Assembly: GCF_000091325.1 (NCBI RefSeq)
Contig: NC_014012.1
Span: forward strand, 2,152,824 to 2,216,823
Length of the DNA stretch: 64,000 nt
Reading direction: 5' to 3'
Origin: Shewanella violacea DSS12
Lineage (GTDB): Bacteria; Pseudomonadota; Gammaproteobacteria; Enterobacterales; Shewanellaceae
Of the stretch, positions 56,734 to 64,000 are shown in pieces (the first letter of the stretch is position 1; each line of letters begins with the position of its first letter). The notes below the pieces were generated by a model. The model searched no databases and was not told the origin of the DNA. It worked only from the letters and a program-made list of their open reading frames with translations. Made by a program: the position numbers and the translations under genes.

Positions 56734-58155
56734 TCAATAACGGGTAAGACTCTGATCTACCTTATCTATCCAAGCTAAGATGCCTCCCTTGAGATTGGTT
56801 ACCTTGTTAAAACCTAACTTAGTCAGCTTGGCGCACACCTTAGCCGAGCGTCCGCCCATTTTGCAGTAAAAAACCAGCTCCTTGTTCGGGTCTAGCTCAG
56901 GGATATGAGCATCGATATCTTGCATGGGAATAAATTGACTACCTGCTAACATGCATATTTCCCGCTCGAAAGGCTCTCTGACATCGATTAGAATCACGCT
57001 CTGCTCTCTATCCATCCAAGCCTTGAGCTCTTTGGCTTCTATCTCTTTATAGGATTTTTCATCAGTGTTTTGAGAGAGACCGCAAAATGCTTGATAGTCC
57101 ATGAGCTGAGTAATTGTTGGGTTCTCACCGCAAATGGGGCAAGCAGGATCTCTCTTTATCAGCAGAAATTCAAAATCCAGGGCCAAGGCATCGTATAGGA
57201 CCAGACGTCCTGAGAGTGAATCGCCGATATTGGTGATCATCTTGATGGCTTCGGTGGCTTGGATGGAGGCGATGATGCTAGGTAATACTCCGAGTACGCC
57301 GCCCTCGGCGCAGGAGGGCACCAGACCTGGCGGAGGCGGTTCAGGATAAAGGCAACGGTAACAGGGGCCGGCTTGATAATTAAATACACTGGTCTGGCCG
57401 TCGAAGCGAAAAATACTGCCGTAGATGTTAGGTTTATTAAGCAAGACGCAGGCATCATTGACCAGATAGCGGGTAGGGAAGTTATCAGTGCCATCTATGA
57501 TGATATCGTAGTTATCCATGATCTTAAGTGCATTGTCCGCAGTGAGGCGCTCGGGATAACTGGTTATGTTTATGTGTGGGTTGAGCCGCTCGAGGCGCCG
57601 CTTAGCTGCATCGACCTTAGACTGGCCTATGTCATCGACACTGAACAGTACTTGCCTCTGCAGATTTGATTCCTCAACGACATCATCATCCACCAGACCC
57701 AGATGACCCACTCCGGCAGCGGCTAGGTAGAGTGCCAATGGGCATCCCAAACCGCCTGCACCTATGATCAGTATGCTGGCATTTTTCAGGGCTTGCTGTC
57801 CTGGTACCCCGATTTCCGGCAAGAGGATATGCCGGCTATAGCGGCTGAGTTCATTGGCCGACATATGAGTGTCCAAAGAGCTGCCGCCGGCGATGGCCGG
57901 GACGATTCTTATTTCACTGCCAGATTGGAGTTTAGTGTCCAGGCCCTCTTGCTGGCGTATATCAACCTTGTTGTGATACAGGTTAACAAAATTTCGTAAG
58001 TTCCCCGTGTCATCTAAGATCTGAGGTTTAATGTCCGGGTAGCGCTTAAACAGTTCAATGAGTGCGTCTTTTACCGTTAGGGCATCGAGCTCTATCTGTT
58101 TGTTATTGTCGGTAAATCGACGCAGAGGGGAAGGGATCTTGATTATCATCTTCAT
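56734..58155 (-). CDS. Fused MoaD/ThiS-like carrier, MoeB/ThiF-type E1 and rhodanese
   Basis: 473 aa in three parts. Residues 1-92 are a ubiquitin-like beta-grasp sulfur carrier ('MIIKIPSPLRRFTDNNKQIE') ending in the diagnostic Gly90-Gly91, but continuing with Ser-Ser instead of stopping. Residues 98-350 are a full adenylating E1: ATP loop 'GAGGLGCP' (132-139), 'GTDNFPTRYLVNDAC', Zn cysteines in 'CYRC' and 'CPIC', and Cys282 in 'PSCAEGGVLG'. Residues 370-473 are a rhodanese with active-site Cys431 in 'FYCKMGGRSAKV'. E1 proteins of the MoeZ type adenylate a carrier C-terminus and load sulfur. Upstream in the operon are a JAMM peptidase and a cysteine synthase, which points to CysO-type cysteine synthesis rather than molybdopterin (inference). 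GGAG lies 8 bases before ATG 58155. Confidence 0.9.
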   Translation of the reverse strand: MKMIIKIPSPLRRFTDNNKQIELDALTVKDALIELFKRYPDIKPQILDDTGNLRNFVNLYHNKVDIRQQEGLDTKLQSGSEIRIVPAIAGGSSLDTHMSANELSRYSRHILLPEIGVPGQQALKNASILIIGAGGLGCPLALYLAAAGVGHLGLVDDDVVEESNLQRQVLFSVDDIGQSKVDAAKRRLERLNPHINITSYPERLTADNALKIMDNYDIIIDGTDNFPTRYLVNDACVLLNKPNIYGSIFRFDGQTSVFNYQAGPCYRCLYPEPPPPGLVPSCAEGGVLGVLPSIIASIQATEAIKMITNIGDSLSGRLVLYDALALDFEFLLIKRDPACPICGENPTITQLMDYQAFCGLSQNTDEKSYKEIEAKELKAWMDREQSVILIDVREPFEREICMLAGSQFIPMQDIDAHIPELDPNKELVFYCKMGGRSAKVCAKLTKLGFNKVTNLKGGILAWIDKVDQSLTRY

Positions 58156-58157
58156 GA

Positions 58158-58449
58158 CTACGGCTCCATTATCATCTTCATGACTCGTGCTTCATTAACA
58201 TGTCTTTTTCATCTGATTCGGGCAAATGTTCTTGATTGTCATCTTCATGGCTGTGACTTCATTAACATGTCTTCTTCATCTGATTCGGGCAAGTGATCTT
58301 GATTGTCATCTTCATGGCTGTGACTTCATTAACATGTCTTTTCCATCTGATTCGGGCAAGTGTTCTTGATTATCATCTTCATGACTCGTGCTTCATTAAC
58401 ATGTCTTTTTCATCTGATTCGGGCAAGTGATCTTGATTATCATTGTCAT
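58158..58449 (-). repeat. Tandem 67-bp repeat holding four 17-codon mini-ORFs plus a truncated fifth
   Basis: Between the JAMM stop and the E1-fusion start. ATGs lie at 58449, 58382, 58315, 58248 and 58181 (exact 67-base period), then the real start 26 bases on. The first four frames (58396-58449, 58329-58382, 58262-58315, 58195-58248) all have 17 codons and a TAA. The consensus is M-K-M-I/T-I-K-I/N-T/I-CPNQM-K-KTC: they begin with the fusion protein's own start (MKMIIKI) and contain two invariant Cys codons (9 and 17). The fifth reads MKMIMEP and ends 2 bases before the fusion gene. Substitutions keep every frame open. Confidence 0.93.
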
Positions 58450-58451
58450 TA

Positions 58452-58883
58452 TTATAACTGCGACTCTATTAGAATATCCTCTCCATCGAATTGACTGTGA
58501 TCTTGCCTGAGCTGCCAGGAGCGATAACTGCTTACCTGACCCTCCAGAATAGAGATGATGATGTAACTCAGACCTGGCCAGGCATGTGAGCGGTCAAAAT
58601 CCGAAGGGTCATGGCTATGATCCGGATGAGAGTGCACTATGCTGATGATCCTTAGACCCTGCTCATCGGCCTTGTCCTCAGCGTCTTGATACTGCTGGGG
58701 GTCGATGAGAAAGCGACGTCTCTTCTCCACTAAGCTGTTATGACAAGGTAGGTAGTAACAGGCCTTAGACAAGGTCGTTTCTTCCTGTGTACCTGTGATG
58801 AATCCACAGCATTCGTGGGGGTAACAGGTTTTGGCATGGGCTAAAAATTGGGCTTCGATCAGTCTGCTGATTGCTATGCTCAT
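58452..58883 (-). CDS. JAMM/MPN+ (M67) metallopeptidase, Mec+-like
   Basis: 143 aa. The complete JAMM site is visible: E24 in 'PHECCGFITG', then H84-S-H86-P in 'IVHSHPDHSHDPSDFD' with S94 and D97. In Mycobacterium tuberculosis the related Mec+ releases cysteine from the CysO-cysteine adduct; other bacterial homologues trim the tails of ThiS/MoaD-like carriers. Here it lies between a cysteine synthase and the carrier-E1-rhodanese fusion, so either job, or both, is plausible: cutting after Gly91 to expose the carrier end, and freeing the product. Cytoplasmic, no signal. Confidence 0.9.
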   Translation of the reverse strand: MSIAISRLIEAQFLAHAKTCYPHECCGFITGTQEETTLSKACYYLPCHNSLVEKRRRFLIDPQQYQDAEDKADEQGLRIISIVHSHPDHSHDPSDFDRSHAWPGLSYIIISILEGQVSSYRSWQLRQDHSQFDGEDILIESQL

Positions 58884-58947
58884 CTAAGTACCTCTGGCTC
58901 GTGCGAATCGTTAAAAATGTGTTTGACGTATATATTCCAATCAGCTC

Positions 58948-59868
58948 TCATCGCTGCCACAGACCTGAGCTGAAGTAGCGTTCACCTAAATCACACAATA
59001 GTGTGGTGACAACCCCAGAGGTCAGGCTCAGCATTAATTTTTCACTGGCAGCAAGATAGGCACCGGAAGATTGACCGAGGAAGTAGCCATGACCCGCCAT
59101 TTTTTGGCTCATATCTTTGGCTTCATCGGCACTGATATCTATCCATTCATCCACAAGGCTGGCATCAAATATCGCTGGTATGATGTCATCGGGATGACCC
59201 AAGGGCTTTAAGCCTTCTATACCTGGCCAGACTTGAGGTCTAACCCCGACAATACGTATATCGGCGTTGGTTTGTTTTAGGCGTCTGGCGATACCGGTTA
59301 AGGAGCCACCTGTGCCGACACCACAGACGAAGTGGGTGATAGCTTGTGGACTTTGGTGTAGCAGCTCTTTGGCTGTACCGTGAAAGTGGGCCTGGACATT
59401 GAATTGATTGCTGTACTGATCGCAGTAGAAATATTTATCCCTCGACTCGGCGTAAATATCTCGTACATGCCGTAGTGCCTGATCGTAACCTTCTAAAGGG
59501 TCTGTCTCTATGAGCGTTGCGCCATGGGCCTTGAGGCGAAGTTTACGCTCGTTACTGGCATTACCTGGAATGACTATGGTGACTGGAAAACCCAGTGCGG
59601 CACCTATCATGCTGTAAGAGATACCAGCATTGCCGCTGCTGGAGTCGAGTATGGTTTTCCCTGGTGTTAGCTCACCTGATTCGATGGCATGTAACAGCAT
59701 AGCCTTGACTGGTCTGTCTTTAAGGGAGCCGCCAGGATTAAGCCACTCGGCTTTGGCAAATAGCTTGATACTATCTGGTGTTTGGCTCAGAAAACTCAGG
59801 TCCAGTAGAGGAGTATTGCCAATCATCTCCAGTAGCGTCATGTTGTGTCTCATTATTGACTCAGACAC
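58948..59868 (-). CDS. PLP-dependent cysteine synthase, CysM/CysK family
   Basis: About 306 aa. PLP-binding Lys50 in 'NPGGSLKDRPVKAML', substrate loop 'DSSSGNAGIS' (instead of the TSGNTG of CysK) and phosphate cradle 'GVGTGGSLTG' are intact. It replaces the activated hydroxyl of O-acetyl- or O-phosphoserine by sulfur. The company of a JAMM protein and carrier-E1 fusion suggests it uses a protein thiocarboxylate as sulfur donor, as CysM of M. tuberculosis does (inference). Starts GTG 59868, ATG 59853 and ATG 59841 are all possible; the last gives 'MTLLEMIGNTPLL', the typical family start. Confidence 0.88.
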   Translation of the reverse strand: MSESIMRHNMTLLEMIGNTPLLDLSFLSQTPDSIKLFAKAEWLNPGGSLKDRPVKAMLLHAIESGELTPGKTILDSSSGNAGISYSMIGAALGFPVTIVIPGNASNERKLRLKAHGATLIETDPLEGYDQALRHVRDIYAESRDKYFYCDQYSNQFNVQAHFHGTAKELLHQSPQAITHFVCGVGTGGSLTGIARRLKQTNADIRIVGVRPQVWPGIEGLKPLGHPDDIIPAIFDASLVDEWIDISADEAKDMSQKMAGHGYFLGQSSGAYLAASEKLMLSLTSGVVTTLLCDLGERYFSSGLWQR

Positions 59869-60072
59869 ACATGAGTATAGTGCATGAGACTTAAAATCTG
59901 AGCTAAGGGCGTATTACAACTTATATGGGATAATGGATAACAGCTGTGTTAGAGCTAGGTTTTTGAGCCGACTTTAGTATGTTTTTCTGAGCAAAGCGCA
60001 ATGTCTGACCCTAGGGGAATCTAGAATTATTGGGGGATACTTGTGGTGAAGTGAAGTGAAGTGTTTAACTGT
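59869..60072. other. Promoter region of the cysteine-synthase operon
   Basis: About 200 bases, no gene. GTGAAGTGAAGTGAAGTG at 60044-60061 is a short GTGAA repeat. The leftward promoter for the cysM-like operon should be here. Confidence 0.35.
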
Positions 60073-60156
60073 GGCGCTTAACTAGAGGCGCTTAACTAGA
60101 GAAACTTATGCAGAGGACCTTATGTAGAAGAACTTATGTAGAAGAACTTATGTAGA
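60073..60156. repeat. Six tandem 14-bp units overlapping the end of the DUF2897 gene
   Basis: Units of 14 bases at 60073, 60087, 60101, 60115, 60129 and 60143: two GGCGCTTAACTAGA, then four of the ACTTATGTAGA type. The stop codon of the DUF2897 gene (60148-60150) lies in the last unit. Since 14 is not a multiple of 3, gain or loss of units beyond the stop cannot alter the protein, but changes within unit six could. Confidence 0.9.
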
Positions 60157-60414
60157 GGAGCCTGGTTTATCATCTGCCTTGGTGTTCTCACCTTTAAGCG
60201 GATTATCAGTCTTATCTGTTGCATGAGCCGAACTCAGATCCGATGGGCTAGTGTCTGTCTTAGTGTCGCCCGGCTTCTTGGTTTTGGCACTTAACTTGGT
60301 ATTTTTACCGAACTGAGTCATTTTAAATTTAGCACTGTATTTGAGCACAGCAAAATTACTGGCTATCACGCCAAAGACAAGAATGACGATGAGCCAAGTT
60401 TCAAGATTAGACAT
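60148..60414 (-). CDS. DUF2897 small membrane protein
   Basis: 88 aa. One N-terminal TM helix ('TWLIVILVFGVIASNFAVLK') followed by a Lys/Thr/Asp-rich soluble tail of about 50 residues with low complexity. Such proteins are short, single-pass and of unknown function in Shewanella and relatives. It lies 57 bp downstream of kdsB on the same strand, likely in the kdn operon transcript. Confidence 0.78.
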   Translation of the reverse strand: MSNLETWLIVILVFGVIASNFAVLKYSAKFKMTQFGKNTKLSAKTKKPGDTKTDTSPSDLSSAHATDKTDNPLKGENTKADDKPGSST

Positions 60415-60470
60415 AAGAATCCTTAATCAATGTTCTCAAAGGAGAGCCCACATGGTGGGCTTTACCAAGA

Positions 60471-61208
60471 TTAATCTACCGCGAGTCTGGCTTCACAGAT
60501 GCGGATATCTTCTGGGGTATCCACCTCAGGAGAATCGAAGGCACTGATAGCGACTTTGATCTTATAACCATGTTCCAGAGCCCTGAGCTGCTCAAGCTTC
60601 TCAAGATCTTCTAAACGGCCTAATGGAAGTTTAGCAAAGGTAGATACAAACTTTCTGGTATAGGCATAGATACCTAGATGTTTATACACAGGGTATTCGT
60701 TGGTGTCACGGCCGAAGGGAATACGAGCACGGGAAAAATACAGTGCATTGAAATCGTTATCGAACACCATCTTGACGTGTTTAGGATCGTCGAGTTCACT
60801 CTTTTCGGTGATCTCAAAACCTAAGGTAGCCATACCGAACTCACCGGGATGACGTTCGAACAGGCTGATGATCTGTTCGATTGAAATCGGATCGATCAGC
60901 GGCTGATCGCCTTGAAGATTGACGATAAGATCATCATCTTTCAAACCCAATTGGGTAATGGCATCTTCAATTCTGTCGGTACCAGAGGCGGCTTCCGGGC
61001 TGGTCATTACCACTTGACCACCGAAGGCTTCAACAGCGTCCTTGATGCGAACATCGTCAGTTGCCACATAGATGGAGGTCAGGCCTTTGGCTAATGATGC
61101 ACGTTCAACAACATGCTGGATCATCGGCTTGCCGTTAATCGGGGCTAGTGGTTTTCCTGGAAAACGACTTGAACCATAGCGTGCCGGGATTAACAGGGTA
61201 ACATTCAT
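60471..61208 (-). CDS. kdsB: CMP-Kdo/Kdo8N cytidylyltransferase KdsB
   Basis: 245 aa. N-terminal nucleotide-binding '[20 protein letters not shown]', then 'VATDD' and 'NLQGDQPLI' mark the family. It activates the octulosonate sugar as CMP-ester for lipid A-core linkage. In Shewanella oneidensis KdsB uses the amino sugar Kdo8N made by KdnA/KdnB (published family knowledge), and the same gene order appears here. Confidence 0.94.
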   Translation of the reverse strand: MNVTLLIPARYGSSRFPGKPLAPINGKPMIQHVVERASLAKGLTSIYVATDDVRIKDAVEAFGGQVVMTSPEAASGTDRIEDAITQLGLKDDDLIVNLQGDQPLIDPISIEQIISLFERHPGEFGMATLGFEITEKSELDDPKHVKMVFDNDFNALYFSRARIPFGRDTNEYPVYKHLGIYAYTRKFVSTFAKLPLGRLEDLEKLEQLRALEHGYKIKVAISAFDSPEVDTPEDIRICEARLAVD

Positions 61209-61284
61209 GGGATTTACCTATCATTTTACAATTCTAGTTCAATAGATGAGGGCTCAATTGAGCCCTCATTAGTAACATGCTGTC

Positions 61285-61421
61285 ATATCAACATAATGAC
61301 ATAGGATGATAAAAAAGCGCAGTCAGCATCTCATTAAATTATGGGATGGTAGCAAGCCTTGTCAGCATCTCATATGGTTACATATGACGACAGAAGAGAG
61401 TGCTCTCAGCACTCCCATCAT
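61285..61421 (-). repeat. Decayed copies of the kdnB 3' end
   Basis: The kdnB end reads [11 protein letters not shown] then stop. In the 140 bases after it, on the same strand, NEMLTALFYHPM (about 61298-61336) and YEMLTRLATIP then stop (about 61335-61370) appear, and a third stretch near 61378-61415 matches TGCT-AGCACT and TCGTCATATGTAA at the DNA level. A separate palindrome TGAGGGCTCAATTGAGCCCT lies at 61248-61269 without a T run. Confidence 0.65.
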
Positions 61422-61423
61422 GA

Positions 61424-63947
<2,524 letters not shown>

Positions 63948-64000
63948 CTATTCGATTCTGTCTTTGAACCGTTCGTTATCGACGGTGACATCTAGATCTG
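63948..64000 (-). CDS. C-terminal end of an unknown gene, cut by the window edge
   Basis: On the minus strand the edge reads 'DLDVTVDNERFKDRIE' followed by TAG at 63948-63950. The frame is open to the window end. Only 17 codons are visible, so neither family nor reality can be settled. Confidence 0.35.
   Translation of the reverse strand, partial: DLDVTVDNERFKDRIE

Noticed and set aside
58158..58449. The 67-bp array as a CRISPR or transposon end
   Set aside because: There are no unique spacers; the whole unit repeats and encodes the same peptide starting like the adjacent gene.

Overview
The window is a chromosomal segment of a Shewanella-type marine gammaproteobacterium. The evidence is the gene content and order: uvrY-uvrC, pgsA with tRNA-Gly-Cys-Leu, ldtD-mepK, a prkA-yeaH-spoVR operon, the uraA/hda/arsC/bepA neighbourhood, gcvR-bcp next to dapA-bamC, and above all kdnA-kdnB-kdsB, the 8-amino-Kdo pathway characterised in Shewanella. 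The abundant small repeats, decayed gene ends and mobile elements suggest a fluid genome, possibly a cold-water or deep-sea lineage (inference).

Layout. 1-2.1 kb: 5' part of a Lon-related protease gene, then tRNA-Ser followed by a degenerating array of tRNA 3' pieces and terminators. 2.6-5.1 kb: uvrY and uvrC. 5.1-13.7 kb: an accessory block (outer-membrane barrel, amidohydrolase, two 14-TM MFS transporters, LysR regulator) lying between uvrC and pgsA and bounded by direct repeats of the uvrC 3' end. 13.8-15.5 kb: pgsA, tRNA-Gly, tRNA-Cys, tRNA-Leu and a 129-bp-period array of tRNA-Leu 3' remnants. 16-19.2 kb: pilin-like protein, L,D-transpeptidase, MepK-like endopeptidase, ribosomal protein L25. 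19.2-25.5 kb: spoVR, yeaH, prkA, sodB, grxD. 25.5-35.3 kb: uraA with a decayed copy of its 3' end, DUF2066, hda, DUF2069, arsC-like, bepA, tusA-like, perM-like, argP, argO. 35.3-44.8 kb: an accessory zone built between three copies of the argO/bcp junction. It holds an IS4-family element with target duplication, remnants of a type I secretion/RTX locus with unknown exported or lipoprotein genes, and four REP-associated (Y1) transposase genes, one nested inside another. 44.8-52.6 kb: bcp, gcvR, dapA, bamC and an RND efflux pair. 53.3-56.7 kb: a 1123-aa secreted metalloprotease with PPC and PKD domains. 56.7-59.9 kb: a cluster encoding a cysteine synthase, a JAMM peptidase and a fused carrier/E1/rhodanese protein, with four tandem 17-codon mini-ORFs in front of the fusion gene. 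60.1-63.8 kb: DUF2897, kdsB, kdnB, kdnA; a gene end enters at the right edge.

Two themes stand out. First, the cluster at 56.7-59.9 kb has all the parts of sulfur-carrier-dependent cysteine synthesis (ubiquitin-like carrier, E1 activator, sulfur donor domain, JAMM hydrolase, cysteine synthase), but with the carrier fused to the E1. Its unusual tandem leader of Cys-containing mini-ORFs could be regulatory. Second, partial copies of gene 3' ends lie directly beyond the parent gene again and again (tRNA-Ser, tRNA-Gly, tRNA-Leu, uvrC, uraA, argO/bcp, kdnB), which suggests one recurring duplication or insertion process. All family assignments are from reading the sequence; no database search was run.
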